Part shown: one piece after another, positions 44,284 to 54,051 of the stretch | How positions within the stretch are numbered: the stretch's first letter is position 1 | Layout of the letters: every line of letters begins with the position of its first letter | Assembly: GCF_027213965.1 (NCBI RefSeq) | Contig: NZ_JAPWGX010000005.1 | Span: 153,236 to 217,235 of the forward strand | DNA from: Maritalea porphyrae | Lineage (GTDB): Bacteria > Pseudomonadota > Alphaproteobacteria > Rhizobiales > Devosiaceae | Length of the DNA: 64,000 bases | Direction: 5' to 3' | The notes under the pieces: model-generated | What the model was told of the DNA's origin: nothing | Database searches by the model: none | Seen by the model: the letters and a program-made list of their open reading frames with translations, nothing else | Position numbers and translations under genes: made by a program

Positions 44284-45165
44284 TTAGTCTGTGTCCAACA
44301 AATACGCACTAAGCGCCGCCAAATCCTGTGGCGTCCAATGGAGCAAGCTCTCGTTGATTACCTCCCCCATCGCACCGCCCAACGTGTCAAAATCTGGATC
44401 AAACCCGCCCGTCAACGCATCAATTAGACCTGCTTCATCATATCCACGGGCTCTAAGCGTTTCTGGGTCAATCGCGGGAAAGAACGGCTTTGTGCCAGTA
44501 GGTGTGCCCGCAAATCTTTGATCGGTTTGCGCTGCACCAAATGCGTTACGCGGCGTGTGACAGGCACCACAATGGGCAGGACCATTGGCAAGATATGCAC
44601 CCCGGTTCCACCGTTCAGAGCGCGTAGCATCAGGCGCAAACCGCACAGGCGTAAAGAAGAGTCTCTTCCAACCCTGCATCGCTAAACGAATGTTGAACGG
44701 GAAACCAATTTGATGATCTGCAGCCTTCACGCCAATGGGATCCGTCGCCATCAGGGCCACATATAAATCCACAATGTCCTGGTCAGACATTTTGGTGTAG
44801 CTATCAAAAGGAAATGAGGGATAGAGGTGCTTTCCACCAGGACCTAAGCCCTTGCTCATAGCACCAGAGAACTCAGCCAATGTCCAAGCACCAATGCCCG
44901 CTTGTTTGTCTGAGGTTATATTGGGCGGAACAAAGTCACCAAATTGCGTCTTAAGCGGCAACCCACCCGCCAAATAGGCACCTCCGGCGGCAAGGTCTGT
45001 GTGACAGGCAACACAGCCCCCCAACCGGATCACATATTGGCCACGCGTCACATCGCCGGCCAAGGATAAATCTCGTTTAGGCCCACCGATTGGCGAAAAG
45101 AAATAGGCAATTCCTGCCAACGCAAAAACAACCAACAAAACCAAAAAGATTGACCAACGCCGCAT
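44284..45165 (-). CDS. Membrane-anchored di-heme cytochrome c
   Basis: The 293-residue protein has one N-terminal membrane helix and two cytochrome c domains with CVACH near 51 and CGACH near 193, and later Met candidates for axial ligation (GPGGKHLYPSFPF, GGAMGEVINES). It resembles the cytochrome c subunits of alcohol or aldehyde dehydrogenases. ATG at 45165 follows GGGAGAG. It follows ccdA and a thioredoxin in the same direction, which are needed for heme attachment. No dehydrogenase partner is nearby. Confidence 0.85.
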   Translation of the reverse strand: MRRWSIFLVLLVVFALAGIAYFFSPIGGPKRDLSLAGDVTRGQYVIRLGGCVACHTDLAAGGAYLAGGLPLKTQFGDFVPPNITSDKQAGIGAWTLAEFSGAMSKGLGPGGKHLYPSFPFDSYTKMSDQDIVDLYVALMATDPIGVKAADHQIGFPFNIRLAMQGWKRLFFTPVRFAPDATRSERWNRGAYLANGPAHCGACHTPRNAFGAAQTDQRFAGTPTGTKPFFPAIDPETLRARGYDEAGLIDALTGGFDPDFDTLGGAMGEVINESLLHWTPQDLAALSAYLLDTD

Positions 45166-45218
45166 GAAACTCTCCCTAAGCGTTTGATTATTCATGCGAC
45201 GCTTCATCTGTCAAACAA

Positions 45219-45623
45219 CTAGAGGCCCAATTCAAGCAAATCCCTTATTTTGGCTTTGCTCGTTTGTGCGACCACACGACCTAATTCTTTGCGCCCCGAA
45301 AAGATCACCAGAGTTGAGCGGCGAGGAATTTTGTTGGCCTTAATTATGGTTTTGGACGCCGGGTCATCCCAATCCACGCGAATGATCTCAATAGCTAAAT
45401 ACTTAGCGTCCTCAGCCTGCAACTCGCCCAAAACCTTGTCTTGAGCGCGGCACGTTGAGCACCAGCTGGCGTAGAAATCCAGCAAATAGGGTTTGCCGCT
45501 ATTTTCAGCTGCTGCCAAAACCGTGGGACTATAGGGCGTATGCTGTGTTTGCGCATAGGCCCCGGTTAAGCTGCTTACCATCAGCACCGCAAACAAAGCA
45601 GCTCTAATTATAAGTTGTCGCAT
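45219..45623 (-). CDS. Thioredoxin-fold periplasmic protein
   Basis: The 134-residue protein has a signal peptide ending SSLTGAYA near residue 22 and a thioredoxin fold with active site FYASWCSTCRAQDK near 49. It is probably the electron acceptor of CcdA for periplasmic disulphide reduction and cytochrome c maturation, similar to the C-terminal domain of DsbD. ATG at 45623 follows AAGGAGG, 19 bases after the ccdA stop. Confidence 0.85.
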   Translation of the reverse strand: MRQLIIRAALFAVLMVSSLTGAYAQTQHTPYSPTVLAAAENSGKPYLLDFYASWCSTCRAQDKVLGELQAEDAKYLAIEIIRVDWDDPASKTIIKANKIPRRSTLVIFSGRKELGRVVAQTSKAKIRDLLELGL

Positions 45624-45642
45624 GGCGACCTCCTTCATGTGT

Positions 45643-46359
45643 TCAAAACCGTACAGACAAGGCCAGCAACCAGTCCGGCATATTATCCAGCGCCCAATTG
45701 TCCACAACCCGATCCAAATGAAACCAAATCGCAAGGCCCACAACCAACAAAGCAAACCCCATGATCGGTTTGGCGTGCTGCGAAAGCTTTGATAATAATT
45801 CTGATCTTTGCCCAATCAACTCTCGTGAACCATAGCTCAGCGCCAGAACAATCGTTGCGCTGCCAAGCGAAAACACAGCCATAATCAAAAGAGCATAGAA
45901 ATAGCTTTCACCCTGAGAGGCCAACCCAATGGCACCACCCAATGTGGGGCCAATACAAGGTGACCACGCCACCCCCAGCAAAACGCCGGTTAAGACCTGT
46001 CCGGCCAAACGACTATCATCGATCTCATTGATTGATTTATTGCCACCTGTAGCTAAACCAGAGCTCACTCTTGCAAACTGTCGTTCGAATTGGGGCACAA
46101 TTAAAATCACGCCAAACGCGATCATAATCCCTGCGCCAAATTTTGAGATAGCATCTTGGTCGAGTCCAATATTCTGCGCCACTGAGTAGACCAAAAACCC
46201 AACCACAGTAAACGAGACAGCAAGGCCGAACGCCATTGCCACCGGCCCAAACTTATTCTTAGAAACCGAGCCCGCTAGCACGATCGGCAACAAGGGAAGA
46301 ACGCACGGATTGATCAACGTCAATAGCCCAGCCAAATAGGCGAACAAAATATCTATCAC
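45643..46359 (-). CDS. ccdA: Cytochrome c biogenesis protein CcdA
   Basis: The 238-residue membrane protein has six helices. LAGLLTLINPCVLPLLPIVLAG near residues 9-30 and GVAWSPCIGPTLGGAIGLAS near 128-147 carry the two reactive cysteines that shuttle reducing power across the membrane. It is followed by the thioredoxin and the di-heme cytochrome c genes, consistent with a cytochrome c assembly unit. Confidence 0.92.
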   Translation of the reverse strand: MIDILFAYLAGLLTLINPCVLPLLPIVLAGSVSKNKFGPVAMAFGLAVSFTVVGFLVYSVAQNIGLDQDAISKFGAGIMIAFGVILIVPQFERQFARVSSGLATGGNKSINEIDDSRLAGQVLTGVLLGVAWSPCIGPTLGGAIGLASQGESYFYALLIMAVFSLGSATIVLALSYGSRELIGQRSELLSKLSQHAKPIMGFALLVVGLAIWFHLDRVVDNWALDNMPDWLLALSVRF

Positions 46360-46443
46360 ACAAAGCCCTCGTTCATTTCTCTAAGCCTTAGTACATCATG
46401 CAAGGTCGCCCCGCCGCTAACCTTTCATCACAAGCGTGTGAAC

Positions 46444-46475
46444 AAAAAAGCCGCCTCGAATTGCTCGAGACGGCT
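46444..46475 (-). terminator. Intrinsic terminator of the first TRAP operon
   Basis: On the minus strand AGCCGtCTCGA and TCGAGgCGGCT (one mismatch) close a stem followed by six T. It lies 27 bases after the dctM stop. Confidence 0.85.
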
Positions 46476-46501
46476 CAATATTTCAGATTTTCACTTGCTT
46501 A

Positions 46502-47881
46502 TTAGCCAGAGAAAAGTGTTTGGGGTAACCATGTCACAACACTTGGGAATATCCACAGGATTGCAAGTGCAATCACCTGAATGAGGATGAACGGCAAGAC
46601 CCCGGCGTAAAGATCACTCGTCTTAAACTCCGCTGGCGCAACCCCCCTTAAATAGAAAAGGGCAAAGCCAAATGGCGGCGTTAAGAAGCTGGTTTGCAAG
46701 TTGATCGCAATCATGACGCCAAGCCACAAGGGATCATAGCCTAAAGCGATCAAAATTGGCCCAACGATTGGCACCACCACATAAATGATCTCAATGAAAT
46801 CAAGGAAGAAGCCAAGGAAGAACATCAGCAACATCACAAGCAACAGTGCAGAAAACGCACCACCCGGTAAGTGACGCAAGAACTCAGCAATCACATCATC
46901 GCCGCCAAAGCCCTTAAACACCGTCGAAAACAGGCCAGCGCCAATGATGATCAAGAAAACCATTGAGGACACTTTGACGGTCTCGATACCAACTTCTTTG
47001 AACAAAGTGAAATCAAGTCGTTTCGCACGCCACGCCAGAATTGCCGCGCCAACGGCACCAACAGCGGCAGACTCAGTAGGTGTCGCAATACCGGCCAAAA
47101 TTGAGCCCAGAACCAAAACAATCAGAATGAGCGGAGGCGCAACGGCACCAACCAATTGACCAACGCTCGGCGCATTGACGCTCTCATCCTTCATTGAAGG
47201 CACATCATTTGGCCGAACAATGGTGAGAATGAAGATCCAGAGCAAGTACAAGCCCACCAGCAATAATCCGGGGAACAAAGCACCCGCAAACAGATCAATT
47301 GCAGTGACCGGCTCAGGAGCCAAATTGCCTGTTAGCGCGGCGGCCTCTTCATTCACGCCTTGCAAAATATTGGCCAACAAAACCAACACAATCGACGGTG
47401 GTATGATTTGGCCAAGCGTTCCAGAAGCACAAATAATACCGCCAGCAACTTTGGGATTATATCCAGCTTTGAGCATTACCGGCAGGCTCATCAAGCCCAT
47501 GGTAACAACAGTGGCTCCAACAATGCCGGTTGAAGCCGCAAGCAACGCGCCAACAATAATTACTGAATAGCCAAGACCACCACGAATTGTGCCAAACAAT
47601 TGGCCCATGGATTCAAGCAACCTGCCCGCAATATCTGAACGCTGCAAAATCACGCCCATATAAACGAACAAGGGCACAGCAACCAGCGGCTCATTCTTCA
47701 TCAATGAGAAAATTCGAGTTGGCGAGAGATTCAAAAATGCGAAATGGAAGAGATCCATTTGATCGCCCAGGAAGGCGAAGATAATGGCCACACCAGCAAG
47801 CGACAACGCCACTGGAAAACCAAGGAGCAACACAAAAATGGTTACCCCAAACATTACAAAAGCTAGGATTTCTGGGGTCAT
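46502..47881 (-). CDS. dctM: TRAP transporter large permease (DctM)
   Basis: The 459-residue permease has twelve or so helices, with GGLGYSVIIVGALLAASTGIVGATVVTMGLMSLP near 99-132, and NLQTSFLTPPFGFALFYLRG near the C-terminus. It imports an organic acid by Na+ symport with DctP and DctQ. It overlaps dctQ by four bases. The substrate may be a mono- or dicarboxylate or 2-oxo acid, judging from the TakP-like receptor. Confidence 0.93.
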   Translation of the reverse strand: MTPEILAFVMFGVTIFVLLLGFPVALSLAGVAIIFAFLGDQMDLFHFAFLNLSPTRIFSLMKNEPLVAVPLFVYMGVILQRSDIAGRLLESMGQLFGTIRGGLGYSVIIVGALLAASTGIVGATVVTMGLMSLPVMLKAGYNPKVAGGIICASGTLGQIIPPSIVLVLLANILQGVNEEAAALTGNLAPEPVTAIDLFAGALFPGLLLVGLYLLWIFILTIVRPNDVPSMKDESVNAPSVGQLVGAVAPPLILIVLVLGSILAGIATPTESAAVGAVGAAILAWRAKRLDFTLFKEVGIETVKVSSMVFLIIIGAGLFSTVFKGFGGDDVIAEFLRHLPGGAFSALLLVMLLMFFLGFFLDFIEIIYVVVPIVGPILIALGYDPLWLGVMIAINLQTSFLTPPFGFALFYLRGVAPAEFKTSDLYAGVLPFILIQVIALAILWIFPSVVTWLPQTLFSG

Positions 47882-48438
47882 GTCAGCGGCTCATCTTCAT
47901 CTTCTACCAGGCGAACGCGCTCGCCGGTTATGATTGTATCAAGCGATCTAATTGCCATAGAAAACACCTGTAGGCCCAAAAAAATGGCCAATGCAGGAAT
48001 GACGCCCTTCAATATATAAAGTGCCGGCAATCCACCCGCTTCAGGCGATGTCTCAAGACGCGAGAACGAACGGTAGAAAAAGTCCATTCCCCTTGCATAG
48101 ATCAACCACAATACTGGCGCCGCCAGAAAAATCGAACCGAAGAAATTCACAAACGCTTTATAGCGATCCGAAGCCCCCGAATAGATCAAATCGATGCGCA
48201 CATGCCCATCATGCAAAAGCGTAAAACCCGCCCCCAACATGAATACAAATGCATGCATCCAGATATAGGTTTCCTGCATCCACACGTCGCCGGATGAAAA
48301 CAGATATCGCAAAACTACTACCATGAAGACATTGAGAACCAGCAGCAGCGCCAGCCAAGCCAAGATTTGGCCAACAAACTCATTGATCCGGTCAATAAGG
48401 CCTGCCACTAGCCTGATGCCATTTATAAGCCCAGACAT
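47878..48438 (-). CDS. dctQ: TRAP transporter small permease (DctQ)
   Basis: The 186-residue protein has four helices, with LRYLFSSGDVWMQETYIWMHAFVFMLGAGFTLLHDGHVRID near 43-83, the DctQ signature. It is the small subunit joined to DctM. ATG at 48438 follows GGGGGGAG; an upstream extension is not needed. It overlaps dctM by four bases. Confidence 0.9.
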   Translation of the reverse strand: MSGLINGIRLVAGLIDRINEFVGQILAWLALLLVLNVFMVVVLRYLFSSGDVWMQETYIWMHAFVFMLGAGFTLLHDGHVRIDLIYSGASDRYKAFVNFFGSIFLAAPVLWLIYARGMDFFYRSFSRLETSPEAGGLPALYILKGVIPALAIFLGLQVFSMAIRSLDTIITGERVRLVEDEDEPLT

Positions 48439-48481
48439 TTCACTCCCCCCAAAGGAATTTTTCTCACTATAGGGTATAATA

Positions 48482-48505
48482 AAGGCGGGGCCAATTGACC
48501 CCGCC
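48482..48505 (-). terminator. Intra-operon hairpin between dctP and dctQ
   Basis: On the minus strand GGCGGGG (48499-48505) pairs with CCCCGCC (48484-48490), followed by TTTATTAT. It lies between the receptor gene and the two permease genes. It would let receptor mRNA exceed permease mRNA, a common arrangement for binding-protein transporters. Confidence 0.65.
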
Positions 48506-48530
48506 AATAAAGAACAAACCCAGATAAAAC

Positions 48531-49631
48531 CTAGATGGTTTTAAATGGTGCTGATGTACGTGCATTCATGAATTTGCCTTCAGAAATGCCTGACCAGTTC
48601 ACCATACCTGAACGGAACTCAACAAGATTGTTGTAAAGTTTCGTTGCTTCTGGAGATTTAGCTGCCAATGCTGAAAGCACGTCAGGTGTACGCTCACCAA
48701 TTGCTTGCAACAGTTCGTCAGAGTAAGGCTTCAACTGAACGTCATGCTCGTTCACAAGTTTTGCCAATGATGCGTTGTTCACAGCTTGGAAGCGTGACAA
48801 CACGCCCAAGTTTGTGGCCATTGCAGCCTGTTCAACAGCGGCACGCTGTTGGTCAGTCAATGAATCCCATGCACCTTTGTCAAAGAAGGCATCAAGAACT
48901 GTGGCAGGCTCGTGCCAACCAGGATAGTAATAGTTCTTCACAACTTTAAAGAAGCCAGCACCAAGGTCAGCCGCAGGGCCGATCCACTCTGTGCCGTCAA
49001 TCGCGCCAGATGTCAGCGCAGGCAACACATCAGAACCAGGCAATAGAACAACGTTCACGCCGAAAGTTTTCAACACTTCGCCGCCAAGACCAGGCATGCG
49101 GAACTTAAGGCCTTCCAAGTCAGCAACTGTGTTGATGTCTTTTGCGTACCAGCCACCCATTTGGTTGCCTGAGTTGCCAAGTGGCAAGAACTTAAGGCCC
49201 AAAGGATTGTAGCTCGTTTCGTCAGCAAGCTCGATGCCGCCGCCGTAGTAGAACCAAGCATTTTGCTCTTGTGCGTTCAAGCCGTAAGGCATGGTCGCAA
49301 CAAACGAAATCGCATCTGATTTACCAGCCCAATAATATGGAGCGCCATACCCCATTTGTGCAGTACCAGACTGAACCGCATCAAGCGCTTCAAGACCGCC
49401 AACAAGTTCACCAGAGTGGTAAAGCTTAATTTCAAGGCTACCTTCAGTCAGAATGCCCACTTGCTTGGCAAAATCTTCGTACGCTGCGCCCAATAGGCCA
49501 GCTTTACCGAATGCAGAAACGCCAATCCACTGTGTGCGGCCTTGCGATAGAGCCGGTGACGCCAAAGTTGCCGCGCCTGCAGCGCCCGCAACTGTCACAC
49601 CAGCTTTTTTGAAAAACTCACGTCTTTTCAT
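48531..49631 (-). CDS. dctP: TRAP transporter substrate-binding protein (TakP-like)
   Basis: The 366-residue protein has a twin-arginine type signal (MKRREFFKKAGVTVAGAAGA). The receptor domain has LKFRMPGLGGEVLKTFGV near 169-186 and ALTSGAIDGTEWIGPAADL near 203, matching the dimeric TakP class that binds 2-oxo acids. It is the first gene of the operon, with its own hairpin before dctQ. Regulation may come from the divergent sensor kinase at 49892. Confidence 0.87.
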   Translation of the reverse strand: MKRREFFKKAGVTVAGAAGAATLASPALSQGRTQWIGVSAFGKAGLLGAAYEDFAKQVGILTEGSLEIKLYHSGELVGGLEALDAVQSGTAQMGYGAPYYWAGKSDAISFVATMPYGLNAQEQNAWFYYGGGIELADETSYNPLGLKFLPLGNSGNQMGGWYAKDINTVADLEGLKFRMPGLGGEVLKTFGVNVVLLPGSDVLPALTSGAIDGTEWIGPAADLGAGFFKVVKNYYYPGWHEPATVLDAFFDKGAWDSLTDQQRAAVEQAAMATNLGVLSRFQAVNNASLAKLVNEHDVQLKPYSDELLQAIGERTPDVLSALAAKSPEATKLYNNLVEFRSGMVNWSGISEGKFMNARTSAPFKTI

Positions 49632-49891
49632 TAATTCCTCCCAAAGAGATAAAATCAATTGCGGTTCGCAAATGCGCACACGCAACTAGAAACAAGGCCC
49701 ATGCTCCCTTGCCTGCACCTTGCGCCACAGTCCATCTATTTTTTTCCCAACTTTCAAGAGCCAATCGCACCCAATTGCGGTTAATGGGTAGAATTGGCGC
49801 ACCCTTTTAAGCATTTACCCACAAATACGGAGATGAACTTGGCAAAAAATGCTAAAACCATCCGCAGGAACGCATTTGAAACGGCAAAATC

Positions 49892-51280
49892 ATGACCTTT
49901 CGACAACAGATTCTAGCGCTAACAACGATCCCACTGCTGCTGGCCATCTTGGCCATCACCTCGCTTGTAACATGGCAATCAAGTCAGCTATCAAAAGACG
50001 GCATTCAAGCATTTGAACAGTCAATGCTCTATGCCAAGGAATCCGAACTCAAGAATTACATTGAACTCGCCCTCACCGCCATTAAGCCTGTCTATGAAAA
50101 TGCGACACCTGATGATGAGTTTGCCAAAGAACAAGTGAAGCGCGTTCTAAATCGACTAAGCTTTGGAGAAGATGGATATTTTTACGTCTATCACTATGAT
50201 GGCACCAACGTCGTGCATCCACGTCAACCGTTCCGCGTAGGCAAAAACTGGGCCGACCACCCCGACGTTGCTGCATTGCTTGATTACGCTAAGAACGGCG
50301 GTGGATTTCATCGCTATGTTTGGGAAAAACCATCATCAAGCGAAGTATCAGACAAAATCGGCTACGCGGTTGGACTAGACAAATGGCAATGGATGATCGG
50401 CACCGGGGCCTATATCGACGACATCTTGGCCCAAACAGAGGCCGCCAATCAAAGCTTATCCAACACCATCAATCAGACATTTTTGCTCGTCGCCCTCATC
50501 ACCGTGCCGGCCGTTTTTGCTGTATTTGGCACGGGTGTCATCATGAATTTGCGCGAGCGCCGACTGGCGGATAGCAAACTAAAAGAACTCACCCAACGTA
50601 TTGTGGATACACAAGAAGAAGAACGCTCGCGTATTGCCAGAGAACTTCACGATGGCATCAGCCAAAATATGGTTGGCGTGCGTTATGTGCTTGATTTGGC
50701 AGAACGACAGGTGCGCGAAGGAAAAGATACAGCCCTTGCCACCATTGAACGGGGTGCGGGCGCGCTCAACACCGCCATTAAAGAGGTGCGCCGAATTTCG
50801 CACGATCTTCGCCCTGGACAGCTGGACGACTTAGGTCTTAGCGCCGCATTAGAATCTCTGATCAACAACTTTGAAGAGCGCACAAACATTGATGTCGATT
50901 TTGAAAGTGTGGCCTTTAAGAACGTCCTTCCCTCAGACGCCAAAACCGCCATCTATAGGATCGCCCAAGAAGCATTGAGTAACATTGAAAAACACTCCGC
51001 GGCTGAAAATGTCAAATTGCGCCTGAAAAGCACAAAAACCGGACTTGAAATGGTGATCATCGATAATGGGCGCGGCTTTGTGACCAAGCAAAACCCCAAA
51101 GACAAGACCATAGGTCCATCGGGCGGATTGGGTTTGCGCAATATGCAAGAGCGTATGGAACACTTTGGTGGCAGTTTGGAAGTGATTTCCACCCCTAAAG
51201 GCACAAGGTTGGTTGCGCGTTTGCCACGATCCATTTACTTGACGAACGCCAACATAAAAGCGGAGTTTCAAAGCGCATGA
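49892..51280 (+). CDS. Cache-domain sensor histidine kinase (NarX/DegS type)
   Basis: The 462-residue kinase has a membrane helix near 7-28, a periplasmic single Cache domain (about 40-185, with FGEDGYFYVYHYDGTNVVHP and WQWMIGTGAYIDDIL), and a second helix near 197-218. The HisKA_3 core has RSRIARELHDGISQNMVGVRYVLD near 248-271, followed by an HATPase with DNGRGF and GGLGLRNMQERM near 391-418. It probably senses a carboxylate. It overlaps the response regulator gene by four bases and is divergent from the TRAP operon. Confidence 0.9.
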   Translation: MTFRQQILALTTIPLLLAILAITSLVTWQSSQLSKDGIQAFEQSMLYAKESELKNYIELALTAIKPVYENATPDDEFAKEQVKRVLNRLSFGEDGYFYVYHYDGTNVVHPRQPFRVGKNWADHPDVAALLDYAKNGGGFHRYVWEKPSSSEVSDKIGYAVGLDKWQWMIGTGAYIDDILAQTEAANQSLSNTINQTFLLVALITVPAVFAVFGTGVIMNLRERRLADSKLKELTQRIVDTQEEERSRIARELHDGISQNMVGVRYVLDLAERQVREGKDTALATIERGAGALNTAIKEVRRISHDLRPGQLDDLGLSAALESLINNFEERTNIDVDFESVAFKNVLPSDAKTAIYRIAQEALSNIEKHSAAENVKLRLKSTKTGLEMVIIDNGRGFVTKQNPKDKTIGPSGGLGLRNMQERMEHFGGSLEVISTPKGTRLVARLPRSIYLTNANIKAEFQSA

Positions 51281-51912
51281 ATTCGCAAATCAAAGTCTTG
51301 CTCATTGATGATCACCCGCTCGTGCTAGAAGGCATTCGCTCGGTCTTGGAAACCTATAATCACATCAAAGTGGTTGGTGCACAGTCCACCGCAAAAGAAG
51401 GACTTGCCCAGTCCAAAAAGACCTGCCCCGATGTGGTGCTAATGGACATCAATATGCCTGATATGAATGGCATTGATGCCATTGAATTGTTCAAAGACCA
51501 ATTACCCAACACAAGACTGTTGATGCTTTCGATGCATGACAGTCGCGAGTATATCTCAACTTCCACCATGTATGGTGCATCCGGTTACGTCCTCAAAGAC
51601 GTTTCAACATCTGAGATTGTTACTGCTATTGAAACGGTAGCTGCAGGCGGCACCTTCTTTTCAACCGGCGTTTCTGAAGCCCTAATGGGCGCACAAACAG
51701 ACCCAAATGCCAGCTCGCTTTTGACCACGCGCGAACAGGCGGTTTTACTTTTAGTCGCAGAAGGAAACAGCAACAAAGACGTTGCTTCAAAACTCGACAT
51801 TTCAATTCGCACCGTGGAAACCCATCGCAAAAACATCAAGAAAAAACTCGGCATTTCCACCACCGCAGGGCTGACGCGCTACGCCATCGCAAATGGATTG
51901 CTTGGCGCGTAA
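51277..51912 (+). CDS. NarL/FixJ-family response regulator
   Basis: The 211-residue protein has a receiver domain with DDH near 10, phosphoacceptor Asp near residue 55 (VVLMDINMPDMNG) and LKDVS near 106. Its C-terminal LuxR-type helix-turn-helix has LLTTREQAVLLLVAEGNSNKDVASKLDISIRTVETHRKNI near 148-187. It is paired with the kinase upstream and likely regulates the divergent TRAP transporter. Confidence 0.9.
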   Translation: MNSQIKVLLIDDHPLVLEGIRSVLETYNHIKVVGAQSTAKEGLAQSKKTCPDVVLMDINMPDMNGIDAIELFKDQLPNTRLLMLSMHDSREYISTSTMYGASGYVLKDVSTSEIVTAIETVAAGGTFFSTGVSEALMGAQTDPNASSLLTTREQAVLLLVAEGNSNKDVASKLDISIRTVETHRKNIKKKLGISTTAGLTRYAIANGLLGA

Positions 51913-51916
51913 CCGA

Positions 51917-53914
51917 TCAGCCGGCGCGCTTCAATGTGCGATCAGCAAATGCTTCAATAACTTCGTGTGGGGCTCCAGTTGGTCGTCCAAAATAGTAACC
52001 TTGCAATATATCGCACCCCGCCAATTGCAGAGCCTGCACCTGGCTTTGGGTTTCCACCCCTTCAGCAACAACTTGCAACCTTAGCGATTTTGATAGGCCG
52101 ACAACACAATGCACCACCGCGTCGTCCGCCTTGCCCAAATGAAAGTTGGAAACGAAGGCCCGGTCAATCTTTAGCTTTGTCAAAGGAATACGTGTCAGAT
52201 AACTTAGCGATGAGTAGCCAGTCCCAAAATCATCCATGGCGATCCCCACGCCTAGCGAACGCAATTCATCTAATGTGTGCCGCACTTGGCTTGTATCGTA
52301 AACGAAAACGCCCTCGGTAATTTCCAGCACCAAGCGCTCGGGCGCCAATCCACTTTGATGTAGAACGCGTTGAACACAAAGCACAATCTGCGCATCACGC
52401 AGCTGCAGTGGTGAAAGATTAACGGCAATTGTCAAGCCTCCCTCCCATTTTGCCGCTTCTTCGCACGCAGTGCTTAGGGCCCACTGACCCAATCTATGAA
52501 TCAGACCGCTTTGCTCAGCAATACCAACAAATTCCTCAGGGTTTATGGCCCCAAGCTCAGGGTGTGTCCAACGCGCGAGGGCTTCAAACCCAAGCAATTC
52601 ACCAGAACATGCATCCACTTGAGGCTGATAGTGCAAATGCAATTGGTCAAGTTCTAGCGCCTGCCGCAGGTCCCTCTCAAGACGTGCTTTATGCCTCATT
52701 TCTTGTTCTAGCGCTGTGCTGAAAACGGTAAATCCCGAACGCCCATTGTCTTTAGCGTCATATAGGGCCAAGTCGCTGCGCTTTAGCAAAAGCTGTTCAT
52801 CATCTCCATGCATTGGAAATGCAAGAGCACCAATGGACACACTGGCCAAAATATGACTTTGCTCCACCTCTATCGGGTGCTCCATTGCTTCGACCAGTTG
52901 ACCGCAAATGTCCGACAATTGGCAAAACTCAAAATCTTGGGAAAGAATGACGACAAACTCATCACCAGACAGCCTAAAGACACTATTTTGCGCACCCAAA
53001 TTTTCCACCAATCGGCGGCCAATTGCATTGAGAACCGCGTCCCCCGCGCTATGCCCATATAAATCGTTTATCGCTTTGAATTTATCCACATCAATGCTCA
53101 AAAGCCCAAATTCTTTATCGCCATTTTGTCCGCGCAGCTCGTCGACAATTCGGGGCAAATCCATGTGGAATTTGCGGCGGTTGGGCAACCCTGTTAAAGG
53201 GTCAAAAAACGCCAATCGTATCGCTTCGCGTTCTGCCTTTCGACGCTGCCGCCCCCAATAGAACAGGGTCACCATCACCACCAGCGCCAGAAAAGCCAAA
53301 ATCCCGGCTGTCAGAAAACTGGTAAACTGCACACCACGTTCCATAACCCCTTCAATATTGTGGCGTTCCACTTCAATGCTCACCACGCCACGTGGCCCAT
53401 TGAACCGGGTCAAAGGGATAACGACAACCTGAGAGGGTTTACCCAATTTGACGCGGTGCTCCAATGGAAATACCACCGTGATGTTTTGGCTCATCGCCTT
53501 TTTGACAACGCTTGCAAATTGTTGATTGTCCAAGGAGCGCAGTTGCGGGCGACCGCCAGCAATAAACAATTCACCAAATTTGGTAAAAACCGCATAGCCA
53601 GTAATATTGCCAAAATGCTCGAGCGACTGAAATTCGATCGGGCGAAATAGATCCACTTCACTGGAGCCCTCGCCACGTTGTTGCAATAAAAATGCTGCAA
53701 GGTTGTCCCCAACACTGGCTTTAAAGGGGATCGGCTCGCCGGGCAATTCAAACTGACTTTGCATCGAAACCAGCCAATCACGGGCCAACAATCGCGCATC
53801 CAAACCCGACAATTGCTGGACGATCCCTGGCGCCATAAATGCAGATGCAAACACAAGCGAAGTAAATGCAGCCAATAAAAACACTAAAGACGCAACAAAA
53901 CCAAAGCGGCTCAT
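51917..53914 (-). CDS. GGDEF-EAL membrane protein (c-di-GMP turnover)
   Basis: The 665-residue protein has a helix near 5-27, a periplasmic domain of about 180 residues, and a helix near 207-227. The GGDEF domain follows, with active site RLSGDEF near 323 in place of GGDEF; Ser is tolerated in active cyclases. Next comes an EAL domain with LLGFEALARW near 455, DDFGTGYSSL near 581 and EGVET near 638. All EAL motifs are intact, so phosphodiesterase activity is likely. ATG at 53914 follows CGGGG. It converges on the response regulator with four bases between. The periplasmic sensor type is not recognised. Confidence 0.9.
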   Translation of the reverse strand: MSRFGFVASLVFLLAAFTSLVFASAFMAPGIVQQLSGLDARLLARDWLVSMQSQFELPGEPIPFKASVGDNLAAFLLQQRGEGSSEVDLFRPIEFQSLEHFGNITGYAVFTKFGELFIAGGRPQLRSLDNQQFASVVKKAMSQNITVVFPLEHRVKLGKPSQVVVIPLTRFNGPRGVVSIEVERHNIEGVMERGVQFTSFLTAGILAFLALVVMVTLFYWGRQRRKAEREAIRLAFFDPLTGLPNRRKFHMDLPRIVDELRGQNGDKEFGLLSIDVDKFKAINDLYGHSAGDAVLNAIGRRLVENLGAQNSVFRLSGDEFVVILSQDFEFCQLSDICGQLVEAMEHPIEVEQSHILASVSIGALAFPMHGDDEQLLLKRSDLALYDAKDNGRSGFTVFSTALEQEMRHKARLERDLRQALELDQLHLHYQPQVDACSGELLGFEALARWTHPELGAINPEEFVGIAEQSGLIHRLGQWALSTACEEAAKWEGGLTIAVNLSPLQLRDAQIVLCVQRVLHQSGLAPERLVLEITEGVFVYDTSQVRHTLDELRSLGVGIAMDDFGTGYSSLSYLTRIPLTKLKIDRAFVSNFHLGKADDAVVHCVVGLSKSLRLQVVAEGVETQSQVQALQLAGCDILQGYYFGRPTGAPHEVIEAFADRTLKRAG

Positions 53915-54051
53915 AAAACCCCGAGAACTCAAAATATCCGAGCTCAAGTAGACCACGCAATTATGACAGTTGTGCAACAACCGCGTGTGGTCCGCTACGT
54001 CAACTTATTGTTATTTAAAGATATAACCTAGCCATCTTCGGTCTGTCGACC

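Noticed and set aside
48385..48400. An FNR-like TTGATCCGGTCAA inside dctQ
   Set aside because: It lies inside coding sequence, and the spacing between half-sites is one base short of the FNR consensus.
53941..53995. An inverted repeat GACCACG...CGTGTGGTC between the GGDEF-EAL and aquaporin genes
   Set aside because: It has a long loop and no T-run, so it cannot be named as a terminator or an operator with confidence.
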